A stretch of 34,118 nucleotides of DNA from Campylobacterales bacterium (GCA_029932985.1 JAOZPA010000007.1:1-34118), one strand, 5' to 3'; positions 24,259-32,454 are shown, numbered from the stretch's first letter. The notes: generated by a model from the letters alone, not told the origin. Program-made: numbers and translations.

Positions 24259-25428
24259 ATGAAGAACTTGGAAAAAACAATAAAAGAGAGTTTTAACCTA
24301 AAGCTATTGTATGTGGAGGATAATGCTGAGGCAAGAGAGACTTCTTTGGATATTTTTGAAGAGTTTTTTGATAATATCGTAGTGGCAGTTGATGGTGAAG
24401 ATGGGTTGGAAAAATTTAAGAATAATGATATTGATTTGATTATTACAGATATTTATATGCCAAAAATGAGTGGACTAGAGATGACAGAAGAGATACGAAA
24501 ATTTGATGAAAATATTACAATTTTGGTTTTATCCGCATATACTCAAACCGATTATTTTCTTAAAAGTATCAAGCTAGGAGTTAGTGGCTATCTTTTTAAG
24601 CCCCTAAATCTCAAACAATTTACGACAAGTATCTATAAATCTGTACAAAATATCAATCTCAAAAAAGAGAATATTGCATATAAAAATTCGCTAGAGGAGA
24701 AGATTCAAGAACAAGTTGAGATTTTAAGAGAGAAAGATAATCTGCTTTTACAACAATCCAAAATGGCAGCAATGGGGGAGATGATTGATATAATAGCCCA
24801 CCAATGGCGACAACCGCTAGGGTTAATTTTGTTAAATGCAGACCTTTTGTATATGAATGCTGAAGATAATAAAAAAATAGCTCAGCAAGATATTTTTAAC
24901 CACTGCAATAAAACATCAGAACATATCAAGTTTTTATCTTCCACCCTTAACGAATTTAGAAATTTCTTTAGGTCTGATTTGAATATTAAAGAAATATCTA
25001 TAAAATCCCTTTTTGAGTCAATCACAGTTTTACTTCACGATGCTTTGGTTGAGGATCAGATAGAGATTGAAATTATGGCTGAAGATGATATTTTGATAGA
25101 TGCAAATGCAAATGATATAAAACATTTAATTATAAATTTAATTAGCAATGCTAAAGATAAATTAAAAAGTAATAATGTTAGAAATCGAAAAATTTGGTTA
25201 AAATCTTGGCAGAAAAATGGTAAAACTACCATAGAAGTTAGAGATAATGGTGGTGGAATTCCTGAAGAGATAATAGACAAAATCTTTAAATTAAATTTCA
25301 CTACAAAATCTGATAATGGCGGAACTGGAGTGGGGCTATATATGTGTAAATTAATAGCCAATAAATATCATGCTCTTTTAAGTGTTTCAAATGACAATGG
25401 AGCTGTATTTAAAATTACTTTTGGCTAA
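24259..25428 (+). CDS. REC-first histidine kinase, last gene of the cluster
   Basis: This 389-residue protein has a receiver (about 13-130; E20-D21, phospho-acceptor D64 in IITDIYMPKM, K114 in FKP), a coiled coil and kinase domains with H181 in IIAHQWRQPLG, DNGGGIP and GGTGVGLYMC. It is close to the REC-kinase at 21393 in its receiver (NA.AREtS, VDGEDGLEKFK) and its ATPase lid, but keeps Arg in the H-box. It follows the SBP-kinase by 34 nt (AAGGAT ribosome site), repeating the [sensor kinase - REC-kinase] order. No output domain follows: the next gene is on the opposite strand. Its phosphate must therefore end within its own kinase function or reach a partner elsewhere. Confidence 0.9.
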   Translation: MKNLEKTIKESFNLKLLYVEDNAEARETSLDIFEEFFDNIVVAVDGEDGLEKFKNNDIDLIITDIYMPKMSGLEMTEEIRKFDENITILVLSAYTQTDYFLKSIKLGVSGYLFKPLNLKQFTTSIYKSVQNINLKKENIAYKNSLEEKIQEQVEILREKDNLLLQQSKMAAMGEMIDIIAHQWRQPLGLILLNADLLYMNAEDNKKIAQQDIFNHCNKTSEHIKFLSSTLNEFRNFFRSDLNIKEISIKSLFESITVLLHDALVEDQIEIEIMAEDDILIDANANDIKHLIINLISNAKDKLKSNNVRNRKIWLKSWQKNGKTTIEVRDNGGGIPEEIIDKIFKLNFTTKSDNGGTGVGLYMCKLIANKYHALLSVSNDNGAVFKITFG

Positions 25429-25442
25429 AGCAAAATGAGAAA

Positions 25443-25477
25443 TAAGGCAATGAATAGTTTAAATTTTTAATGCCTTA
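25443..25477. terminator. Possible bidirectional terminator between convergent genes
   Basis: TAAGGCA (25443-25449) and TGCCTTA (25471-25477) form a 7-bp stem with a 21-nt AT-rich loop, in the 76-nt gap between two convergent genes. There is no strong T-tract directly after the stem on either strand, so efficiency is uncertain. Confidence 0.4.
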
Positions 25478-25504
25478 GACCTCATCACCTCAATCCTCTT
25501 TTAC

Positions 25505-27448
25505 CTATTTTTTACTGTATGGTAATTTCAACATTTTTCTATCAATCTTAAAAAGTGTATTATCCAACTCTTTCTCAAATGAGAAACAACTCTTATTATC
25601 ACACCCTATAAACTTCTCAATCTCCTCACTATTCATATAAACATAGGGATAATGCACCCGTTTAATTTCAGCGATATTATCTTTGAGCTTTTGAGCTTTA
25701 GACTTCAAAATAATATCCCCGTGCTTCACTCGAATAAGAGCTTTTAAAGCTTCAGGGGACTTAAAAAAATCTTTGACTATCGACTCTCTCTCATCCTTTA
25801 GCAACTCACGAGTATTATAAAGTGAAACTTTACTATAATTCAAAGAGGACATCGTCAACAAATTATGAAAATGTTTAGAAAGTGCCGTCGTATAATAACG
25901 ATTTTGATATTTAGAATTTTTTCGGGACTTTGGATTATCCTTGTACCAAATCATATTAATGTAAAACTTCTTTTTTGCCTTTGCACTAAGAACAGTCGCA
26001 AAATCCATATAACTTTCATCAAAAGTATATTGATAAATCTCCAAAAGTGCATCAATATAAAGGCTATAATCCTCAAACAAAGCACCCTCTGTCGGATTTG
26101 CTGTACCTACTGAATGGTTGTACAATTTATCTTTAATATAGAATTTTTTCTTAATCATAAAAAGAGATTTTTTAGCATCTTCAAGATATTTTTTATCCAA
26201 TACCGAAGCGATAATTTTTGCTTTCATCATCAAAGCATTCCACGAAAGTATCACCGTCTCATCAACTTTTGGAAACTTACGAGTGGACCTTATATCTTTG
26301 AATATTTGAATAACTTGCTTATACTTTTTTGGTTTTTTGATTTTTTTATTTACAAAAAGATTATTTTTTCCATCAACTATCCCAAAATAGTTAAAAATAT
26401 GTTTAATCTCACCACTTGTAAATTTTTCCTGCTTAAAAGAGTTTTTTAGCTCCCTTTGAGAATAGGTAAAATACCCCCCCTCAAATCCCCCACTATAAGC
26501 ATCACTCGCTGCAAAATACAACCCACCCTTCAAAAATCGCTTATCTGTCTCTTCAATTGTATCAAGCACAACCTTTTTATAAAGTGGATTTTTCGTAATC
26601 AAAAACATTTTGACATACAGCGGAATCATCAATGCAGAGGTATAAAGAGTCTTCTCAAAATTTGGAGTTGTCCAGTTTTTATTTGTAGAATACCTAAAAA
26701 ATCCCCCATCAATTTGGTCATAAATCCCTCCATTTGCCATCGCCTTTAGGGACTCATCAATCATCATAAAAGCATCTTTATCCCCCGTCAAAAGATAAAT
26801 ATCAAAAAGCAGATTCAGATGCGACGAAAGCGGATATTTCCTATCCTTCCCAAACCCTTTATATTTTTTATCATATTTTGTCAACATCAACTTCACAAAA
26901 TCTCTCTCCAAATTATCATCTTTAATTGGCTTTTTAACCTTTAAATTATCCTTTATCAACTTTTTGATTTTAGCTTTATCACTCCTATAAAGTTTGCTCA
27001 TTTTCAGCAATACAGACTCCATCCCCTCCGCTCCATAACCATCAGACCGAGGAACATAATTCTTCAAAAACAAAATCTCCTTCTTCGGAGTCAAAATCAT
27101 ATTAATAGGATAAGTCTGCTTCAACCCAGCAAGTGAATTCATCACCGCCCCAAAACCCTCAGCCATATTCTCAATATCTTCACGATTAACCGTAATAGCC
27201 ATATAATCCTGATTTAAAATCGTAGAAATCTTCTTATCCTCAAAAGACTCCTCTTGCATAGAATAACTCCAATGACAATCCACATCATCAATAGAAAGAA
27301 ATATCAATTTATCATCCAACCCCGCATTATCAAACACCTCTTCACTCCACGCAAACCAATTCACACTATTTTCATTTGTCGTACCCTCATCCCCACTAAA
27401 AAGTAATGAATTTACTATTACAATCAAAAACAGAAACCTTATCATCAT
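25505..27448 (-). CDS. Periplasmic DUF255/thioredoxin-fold protein (YyaL/Spata20-like)
   Basis: This protein of 647 residues has an N-terminal signal peptide (hydrophobic FLFLIVIVNSLLFS), a thioredoxin-like DUF255 domain (about 28-165) and an alpha/alpha-barrel-like C-terminal region resembling glycan-handling six-hairpin folds. The family normally shows CHWCHVM; here it is DCHWSYSM, so the first Cys is present and the second is Ser. That removes a standard dithiol site. The frame opens at a TTG (27454), but AAAGG would touch that codon; ATG 27448 has AAAGG 6 nt upstream and is preferred. A second ATG follows at 27445. It stands alone on the minus strand, convergent with the kinase cluster. 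Biochemical function of the family is not settled. Confidence 0.85.
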   Translation of the reverse strand: MMIRFLFLIVIVNSLLFSGDEGTTNENSVNWFAWSEEVFDNAGLDDKLIFLSIDDVDCHWSYSMQEESFEDKKISTILNQDYMAITVNREDIENMAEGFGAVMNSLAGLKQTYPINMILTPKKEILFLKNYVPRSDGYGAEGMESVLLKMSKLYRSDKAKIKKLIKDNLKVKKPIKDDNLERDFVKLMLTKYDKKYKGFGKDRKYPLSSHLNLLFDIYLLTGDKDAFMMIDESLKAMANGGIYDQIDGGFFRYSTNKNWTTPNFEKTLYTSALMIPLYVKMFLITKNPLYKKVVLDTIEETDKRFLKGGLYFAASDAYSGGFEGGYFTYSQRELKNSFKQEKFTSGEIKHIFNYFGIVDGKNNLFVNKKIKKPKKYKQVIQIFKDIRSTRKFPKVDETVILSWNALMMKAKIIASVLDKKYLEDAKKSLFMIKKKFYIKDKLYNHSVGTANPTEGALFEDYSLYIDALLEIYQYTFDESYMDFATVLSAKAKKKFYINMIWYKDNPKSRKNSKYQNRYYTTALSKHFHNLLTMSSLNYSKVSLYNTRELLKDERESIVKDFFKSPEALKALIRVKHGDIILKSKAQKLKDNIAEIKRVHYPYVYMNSEEIEKFIGCDNKSCFSFEKELDNTLFKIDRKMLKLPYSKK

Positions 27449-27465
27449 ATCCAACCTTTTTTTAA

Positions 27466-27471
27466 ATTATA
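27466..27471 (-). promoter_or_regulatory. Putative minus-strand promoter -10 for the DUF255 gene
   Basis: On the minus strand this reads TATAAT (GTTATAATTTAAA), 17 nt before ATG 27448. The transcript leader would be about 12 nt, just including the AAAGG ribosome site. Plausible but short. Confidence 0.3.
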
Positions 27472-27677
27472 ACTATTGTACTATAATAAAACTTTGAAGT
27501 TTTTTTAATTTTAAGTAGTTCTTTTATAACTATTTTAAATACGATAATAATTTACATATTTCTAAAAATAAAAGATATAGTGTATTATATTCCAGTCCCC
27601 AAACGAAAATGTTATTTTGAATTAAAAAATATGGGTGAAGCAAAAATCCTAAAAGCCAAAAAGAATAAAATTTAGTG

Positions 27678-27690
27678 TATAATTTATAAT
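27678..27690 (+). promoter_or_regulatory. Putative promoter (two adjacent TATAAT boxes) before the ABC-pbp1A unit
   Basis: TATAAT occurs at 27678-27683 and 27685-27690, about 90-100 nt upstream of the TTG start of the ABC gene. No clear -35 is present. The following GAGAATTAAAATC is AT-rich and only loosely Fur-box-like; that is not claimed. Confidence 0.4.
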
Positions 27691-27781
27691 GAGAATTAAA
27701 ATCCTACAAAAAGTAACTAAAACAAAACATCGGTGAGGGGTTCTTAATCCAAATAATTTAAATAGAGAAGAGGAAGATAGA

Positions 27782-28480
27782 TTGAGTTTTATTTGTAAGT
27801 CGTTGACTATAAAAGATGGTGAGAAGATTTTGGTAGATGATATCTCATTTGCCATTGAGGATTCGTTTGCTTTGGTGGGTGAGAGTGGGAGTGGAAAGAG
27901 TTTGACTTTGAAAGCGATTTTGGGGATGTTACCACAAAATTTGACCTCATCATTTGATTATGATTCGCCATTTGAGCTTAAAAGAGGTGCTAGTGTGTCG
28001 ATTGTGGTTCAAAACCCCTTCACCGCTCTTTCACCTTTGACAAAAATCAAAAATCAGTTTTTGATAGATGAGCAGAAAGCTAGAGAGTATATGGAGATGG
28101 TGGAGTTGGATGAGAATTTTTTGGAGAGGTATCCGCCTGAGCTTAGTGGAGGACAACTTCAACGAGTCACAATCGCCTTTGCTCTTAGTTGTAATCCGAA
28201 AATTCTCTTGCTTGATGAACCCACGACGGCACTTGATAGTGGTAGTAAAGATGGGATTTTGGATTTGATAAACTCTTTGCAGAAACAAAATGGCTTCAAA
28301 ACACTTTTTGTGACTCATGATATAGATTCTAGCTTGAAAATTTGTAAAAAAATTGCTATTATTCGGGATGGCAAAATTATTGAACAGGGTGATATTTTGG
28401 AGGTGGTCAAAAACCCCAAACAAAAATATACAAAAACCTTGGTCGAGTCGAGTTTTAAAAATCGAAAATTCAGAATCTAG
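27782..28480 (+). CDS. Opp/Dpp-type ABC transporter ATP-binding protein, unaccompanied
   Basis: This 232-residue ATPase has all motifs for ATP hydrolysis: Walker A GESGSGKS (33-40), Q-loop Q77 in VVQNPF, signature LSGGQLQRV (121-129), Walker B LLLDEP with D145-E146, and switch H179 in VTHD. Sequence style (LVGESGSGKSLTLKAILGML, IEQGDILEVV) places it with peptide/nickel importers of the OppD/DppD/NikD group, though it is short and lacks the usual C-terminal oligopeptide-binding extension. No permease or binding protein is nearby, so the transporter it serves is unknown. TTG 27782 is the start, preceded by AGAGGAAG. It ends 8 nt before PBP1A and the ribosome site of PBP1A overlaps its stop, implying cotranscription. 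Confidence 0.85.
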   Translation: MSFICKSLTIKDGEKILVDDISFAIEDSFALVGESGSGKSLTLKAILGMLPQNLTSSFDYDSPFELKRGASVSIVVQNPFTALSPLTKIKNQFLIDEQKAREYMEMVELDENFLERYPPELSGGQLQRVTIAFALSCNPKILLLDEPTTALDSGSKDGILDLINSLQKQNGFKTLFVTHDIDSSLKICKKIAIIRDGKIIEQGDILEVVKNPKQKYTKTLVESSFKNRKFRI

Positions 28481-28488
28481 GAGATTTG

Positions 28489-30417
28489 ATGAGATATGTG
28501 TTATATGTTTTACTTTTTTTATTGGTAGCTGGGGCTTTAGCTTTTGGGGTTGGATTTTACTATATCTACTCAAAAGTGAGGTTTGATGCCTATCAGTTAA
28601 TCGATTATAATCCCAATTTAACCACCCAAATTTATGACAGAAATGGTGTGTTGTTGGCGAATCTTTTTAAAAAAGAGCATCGAATCTATGTAAAATATGA
28701 GGATATTCCTGCCCGAGTCATCGAGGCATTGGTGGCGATTGAGGATACTGCTTTTTTTGAACATCCGGGGGTCAATGTAGAGGCTATTACACGGGCGATT
28801 ATCAAGGCGGTTAAAGCTGGAAAGTTGACAGAGGGTGCAAGTACACTTACGCAACAATTGGTTAAAAATGAGATTTTGACCTCTCAAAAAACTTTAATCC
28901 GAAAGATAAATGAGGCGGTTATCTCTTTAAAGTTAGAAACACTTTTGACCAAAGAGGAGATTTTGGAGAGGTATCTCAATGAGGTTTATTTTGGTCACGG
29001 ATATTATGGTATCAAAACCGCCGCTCAGGGGTATTTTCGTAAAAATTTGGATGAGTTGAATTTAAAAGAGATTTCAATGCTTGTAGGTGCTCCTCGTTCG
29101 CCAAACTTTTATAACCCCACACGAAATTATGAATTTTCACTTAGTCGGGCAAATATTGTGTTGAATCGTATGCACACTTTGGGGTGGATAAATGACAATG
29201 AATATCTCAAATCTCAAAATATTCGACCTACCGTTTATGATGATACTTTGACTAAAAATATCGCTCCATATATTGTGGATGAGGTTTTGAAGCGAGGGAG
29301 AAAGGAGTTTGAGGATATTCAATATGGGGGCTATCAGATTCATTTGACTTTGGATTATGAGCTACAAAAACTTGGAACAGAGGCTATAAATTTTGGTTAC
29401 AGAAGACTTGTAAATGAAAAAAAATTAAGAGGAAAAAGTTTAAATGGTGCGATGGTGGTCTTGAAACAGAACACAGGTGAGATTTTAGCCCTCATTGGTG
29501 GGAAAAATTATAAACAGAGTAATTTCAATCGAGCCACCCAAACGAGTAGGCAACCGGGGAGTAGTTTTAAACCATTTTTGTATCAGATTGCTTTAAATAA
29601 TGGATATAATCCCGATAGTGAAATTGCCGATATTTCGAGAGTTTATAAATATGGAAGTAAGATTTGGGCTCCAAAAAATTATGGTAGCAATTTTAAAGGG
29701 ATGGTGACACTAAAAAATGCTCTTGTACACTCACGGAACTTGGCGACTATCAATCTCGTAAATTCAGTGGGGATGGATAAGGTTTATGATGATGTGAAAA
29801 AATTTGGGTTTGAAGATATTCAGCGAAATCTCTCATTTTCCCTTGGAAGTTTTGGAATCTCACCGATGAAATTAAGTGAGCTTTATACGATTGTCTCAAA
29901 TTATGGAGTCAAAGTTAAGCCTCGTCTGATAAGCACAATCGAAAATCGTTTTGGCGAAACTAAGATTATCAGGTCAGAAAAAAATGCTTTTGTTTATCCC
30001 GAACAGAGTTATCTGCTCATTGATATTATGCGAGAAGTGGTTAATCGAGGTACGGGAAGAAGTGTGAAAACTGAGAATTGGGAATTAGCTGGAAAAACTG
30101 GAACAACTAACAATAATGTAGATGCTTGGTTTTGTGGCTTTTCACCCGAAATTCAAACTATCGTTTGGTTTGGACGAGACAATAATAAACCTCTAGGCTA
30201 CAAGGCTACGGGAGGGGCGGTTTCTGCTCCAGTATTTAAATATTTTATGGATAGATATTTGGAGAAAAATCCTCACACCACCAGAGAGTTCAAAGTCCCT
30301 CAAGGGGTTCATAGTATTGTGATAAATGGTAAGAAAAAGTTGTTCACAGATATTTCTAAACTCCCAATCAAGCGGGAATCAACAAGTGTAGATATAAATG
30401 AAGAGTTGCTTTTTTAA
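28489..30417 (+). CDS. pbpA: Penicillin-binding protein 1A (bifunctional transglycosylase-transpeptidase)
   Basis: This 642-residue class A PBP polymerises and cross-links peptidoglycan in the periplasm. A membrane anchor (about 3-26) is followed by a GT51 domain (about 50-225) with catalytic E85 in EDTAFFEHPGVN and the GASTLTQQLVKN motif. The transpeptidase domain (about 310-610) has nucleophile S358 in PGSSFKPF, SRN at 415-417 and KTGT at 536-539. AGGAG (28479-28483) sits 5 nt before ATG 28489; a TTG directly upstream is a less likely start. The protein lacks the larger inserted domains of enterobacterial PBP1A, which is normal for short family members. A terminator follows at 30440. Confidence 0.95.
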   Translation: MRYVLYVLLFLLVAGALAFGVGFYYIYSKVRFDAYQLIDYNPNLTTQIYDRNGVLLANLFKKEHRIYVKYEDIPARVIEALVAIEDTAFFEHPGVNVEAITRAIIKAVKAGKLTEGASTLTQQLVKNEILTSQKTLIRKINEAVISLKLETLLTKEEILERYLNEVYFGHGYYGIKTAAQGYFRKNLDELNLKEISMLVGAPRSPNFYNPTRNYEFSLSRANIVLNRMHTLGWINDNEYLKSQNIRPTVYDDTLTKNIAPYIVDEVLKRGRKEFEDIQYGGYQIHLTLDYELQKLGTEAINFGYRRLVNEKKLRGKSLNGAMVVLKQNTGEILALIGGKNYKQSNFNRATQTSRQPGSSFKPFLYQIALNNGYNPDSEIADISRVYKYGSKIWAPKNYGSNFKGMVTLKNALVHSRNLATINLVNSVGMDKVYDDVKKFGFEDIQRNLSFSLGSFGISPMKLSELYTIVSNYGVKVKPRLISTIENRFGETKIIRSEKNAFVYPEQSYLLIDIMREVVNRGTGRSVKTENWELAGKTGTTNNNVDAWFCGFSPEIQTIVWFGRDNNKPLGYKATGGAVSAPVFKYFMDRYLEKNPHTTREFKVPQGVHSIVINGKKKLFTDISKLPIKRESTSVDINEELLF

Positions 30418-30439
30418 AAAGTTGTAGCTTTAAAAATTT

Positions 30440-30470
30440 AGGATTGGGGCTTTAAGTTCCAATTCTTTTA
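30440..30470 (+). terminator. Rho-independent terminator after pbp1A
   Basis: AGGATTGG pairs with CCAATTCT (one G-U) and the stem can extend inward through GGCTT/AAGTT, followed by CTTTTA. It lies 23 nt after the PBP1A stop and ahead of the cbpA promoter, so it separates the two units. Confidence 0.6.
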
Positions 30471-30551
30471 CTATATCAAAAATCCCCTCACCGATGAAAT
30501 TTTATTATACTAAATTGATACTAATAGACTAAACTTTAATGATAGATTTGA

Positions 30552-30557
30552 TATAAT
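30552..30557 (+). promoter_or_regulatory. Putative promoter of the cbpA-hspR unit
   Basis: TATAAT within GATATAATGTT lies 29 nt before ATG 30587, with GGAG as ribosome site. A vegetative promoter is expected here. HspR usually represses its own operon, but a clear HAIR-type inverted repeat (CTTGAGT-N7-ACTCAAG) is not visible in the 169-nt gap. Confidence 0.5.
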
Positions 30558-30586
30558 GTTGCCTAATTTAATTGGAGTTATAGTAT

Positions 30587-31489
30587 ATGAGTAAAAGTTT
30601 ATATGAGACATTAGGGGTTAATAGCAGTGCTAGTGCTAGTGAAGTCAAAAAAAGTTATCGGCGACTTGCTAGAAAATATCATCCTGACATAAATAAAGAT
30701 GCTGGGGCAGAGGAAAAATTTAAAGAGATAAATGCAGCTTATGAGATTTTGAGTGATGAGGAGAAACGAAACCAATATGACCAATATGGTGACCAAATGT
30801 TTGGGGGACAGAATTTTCACGATTTTGCTCAACGGCAGGGTCAAGCAGATTTAGATGATATTCTTCGTTCAATTTTTGGTGGACAGATGGGCGGTGGTCA
30901 GAGTGGATTTGGCGGTTTTGGAGGTCAAAGCGGAATGGGTGGCTTTGGTGGAATGGGAGGTGGATTTGATGGATTTTCACAACCAAACTTAGATATGAGT
31001 GCCAAAATTACTATACCTTTTAATTTGGCGGTGATGGGTGGAAAGCACACTATCTCAATTACAGGTGATAGATTTGATATTAGAATTCCTACAGGAATTT
31101 CAAATGGTGATAAATTAAAAGTACGAAATAAGGGTAAAAGTTATCGAAATCAGCGAGGGGATTTGGTGCTGATTATTAGTGTTGGGGATTCGCCAGAGTA
31201 TGAGAGAGATGATGATGATTTAACCAAAAATTTAAATATCTCTTTGAAAACTGCACTTTTTGGTGGGAAGATTCAGGTAAAAACTCTATATAAAGATATT
31301 AATATTAGAATTCCTGCGGGGACTGGAAGTGGCAAAAAAATGCGAGTTCGAGACCTTGGGGTGGAAAATCGGAAAACAAAAATCAAAGGTAATCTGTATC
31401 TAAAACTTAATGTGATGTTGCCAAATGTAGAGGTGCTTGATGGGGAATTGGTAGAGATGATGAGAAAAAAATTGCCAGAGGAGGTTTAG
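30587..31489 (+). CDS. cbpA: DnaJ-like co-chaperone CbpA
   Basis: This 300-residue Hsp40 of the zinc-finger-less (class B) type stimulates DnaK ATPase and delivers substrates. The J domain covers residues 1-70 with HPD at 32-34. A Gly/Phe/Met-rich linker follows (about 92-140, repeated GGFGGQ/GGMGG blocks) and then two beta-sandwich substrate-binding domains (about 145-290). The absence of CxxCxGxG repeats separates it from true DnaJ. The hspR gene follows with no gap, the arrangement known for the cbpA-hspR pair of Helicobacter and Campylobacter. The start is ATG 30587 with GGAG 9 nt upstream. Confidence 0.93.
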   Translation: MSKSLYETLGVNSSASASEVKKSYRRLARKYHPDINKDAGAEEKFKEINAAYEILSDEEKRNQYDQYGDQMFGGQNFHDFAQRQGQADLDDILRSIFGGQMGGGQSGFGGFGGQSGMGGFGGMGGGFDGFSQPNLDMSAKITIPFNLAVMGGKHTISITGDRFDIRIPTGISNGDKLKVRNKGKSYRNQRGDLVLIISVGDSPEYERDDDDLTKNLNISLKTALFGGKIQVKTLYKDINIRIPAGTGSGKKMRVRDLGVENRKTKIKGNLYLKLNVMLPNVEVLDGELVEMMRKKLPEEV

Positions 31490-31858
31490 ATGCACGGTTA
31501 TGAAGAGCCTGTTTATCTCATAAGTGTGGTGGCAAAAGTGCTAAATATTCATCCGCAAACTTTGAGGCAATATGAGCGAGAGGGGTTGGTTCATCCCTCA
31601 CGAACCGATGGCAAGATGAGACTTTATTCGCAAAAAGATATAGATAGGATTACAATGATTTTGAGATTGACTAGAGATTTAGGTGTGAATCTGGCTGGGG
31701 TGGATATTATTTTGCAATTTAAAGAGAAAGTTGAGGAGCTTGAAAGTAAAGTTGGATATTTGGAAGATGAGTTAGATAAAGTCAAAAATCCAAATAGCAA
31801 TTGTCGAAGTTTGGTAAAAACTAAAAGTGTTTATGAAATAATTTTATTTGGAGAGTAA
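31490..31858 (+). CDS. hspR: MerR-family heat-shock repressor HspR
   Basis: This 122-residue regulator has a MerR-type winged helix (about 7-75) with LNIHPQTLRQYEREGLVHPS and RLYSQKDIDRI, followed by a coiled-coil dimerisation helix (about 85-108, EKVEELESKVGYLEDELDKV) and a short basic tail. HspR represses chaperone operons and commonly uses DnaK or CbpA as cofactor; its position directly after cbpA (stop and start adjacent, strong AGGAGG inside the end of cbpA) fits feedback control. No operator could be identified by eye upstream of cbpA. Two bases separate it from purN. Confidence 0.92.
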   Translation: MHGYEEPVYLISVVAKVLNIHPQTLRQYEREGLVHPSRTDGKMRLYSQKDIDRITMILRLTRDLGVNLAGVDIILQFKEKVEELESKVGYLEDELDKVKNPNSNCRSLVKTKSVYEIILFGE

Positions 31859-31860
31859 AA

Positions 31861-32454
31861 ATGAAAAGAATAGTTATACTTTTTAGTGGAAATGGCACAA
31901 ATTTAGAAAATATAATCCAGCAGTTACACAAAAAAAATTTTGATGGTATGGAGATAGAGGTAGTGGGGGCGATTTGCAATAAAAGTGATGCTTTTGGACT
32001 CAAACGAGCAGAGAAATTTGGTGTACAAACTTTTGTGATTGAGCATAAAAAATTTACTAACAGAGAAAAATTTGATGAAAAACTGGTGGAGCAGATTCAC
32101 TCATTAAATACAGATTTGGTAGTGTTAGCTGGATTTATGAGAATCCTAAGCCCCATTTTTACCCAAAATATCTCATCTGTTATAAATATTCATCCCTCAA
32201 TTTTGCCACTTTTCAAGGGTGAAAAAGCGATGGAAAAAAGTTTTGAGTCACCGATGAAAATAGCAGGGGTCACCGTACATTTTGTAAATGAGCAGTTAGA
32301 TGGTGGTGAAATTATCTCTCAGATGGCGATTGAAAAATTTGATGATGAAGAATTTGAAAGTTTTCAAAAAAGAATGCAGGAGTTGGAATATGAAATATAT
32401 CCAAAAGCGATTATAAAGGTGCTAAAAGATGGTCAAGTTTTCCATAACAAATAA
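31861..32454 (+). CDS. purN: Phosphoribosylglycinamide formyltransferase PurN
   Basis: This 197-residue enzyme transfers a formyl group from 10-formyl-THF to GAR in purine synthesis. FSGNGTNLENI (8-18) binds the substrate phosphate. The catalytic trio is present as N109 and H111 in INIHPSILP and D147 in NEQLDGGE. The length is usual for PurN. It starts 2 nt after hspR, with its GGAGAG ribosome site inside the hspR end, so purine synthesis is placed in a heat-shock-repressor transcription unit. Its last 26 nt are overlapped by the Fic gene in another frame. Confidence 0.94.
   Translation: MKRIVILFSGNGTNLENIIQQLHKKNFDGMEIEVVGAICNKSDAFGLKRAEKFGVQTFVIEHKKFTNREKFDEKLVEQIHSLNTDLVVLAGFMRILSPIFTQNISSVINIHPSILPLFKGEKAMEKSFESPMKIAGVTVHFVNEQLDGGEIISQMAIEKFDDEEFESFQKRMQELEYEIYPKAIIKVLKDGQVFHNK

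Larger units (their letters stand above)
27455..27781. other. Divergent intergenic region, 327 nt
   Basis: An AT-rich gap between the minus-strand DUF255 gene and the plus-strand ABC gene. It holds candidate -10 boxes for both directions and one copy of CGGTGAGGGG (27731-27740). No tRNA, repeat array or plausible short gene was seen; the frames present lack ribosome sites and recognisable content. Confidence 0.6.

Noticed and set aside
8240-24820. Regularly recurring 20-60 nt DNA matches as a repeat array or CRISPR
   Set aside because: All copies fall in the coding H-box of histidine kinase genes and are kilobases apart.
25865-26749. Three plus-strand frames within the DUF255 gene
   Set aside because: They mirror the minus-strand coding sequence and show low-complexity, motif-free translations.
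28031-28573. A 180-codon minus-strand frame opposite the ABC gene
   Set aside because: It lies wholly opposite a well-supported ATPase gene, has no recognisable motif and no ribosome site.
30418-30586. HspR operator (CTTGAGT-N7-ACTCAAG type) upstream of cbpA
   Set aside because: No such inverted repeat could be read in the gap; a diverged operator may exist but cannot be shown by eye.
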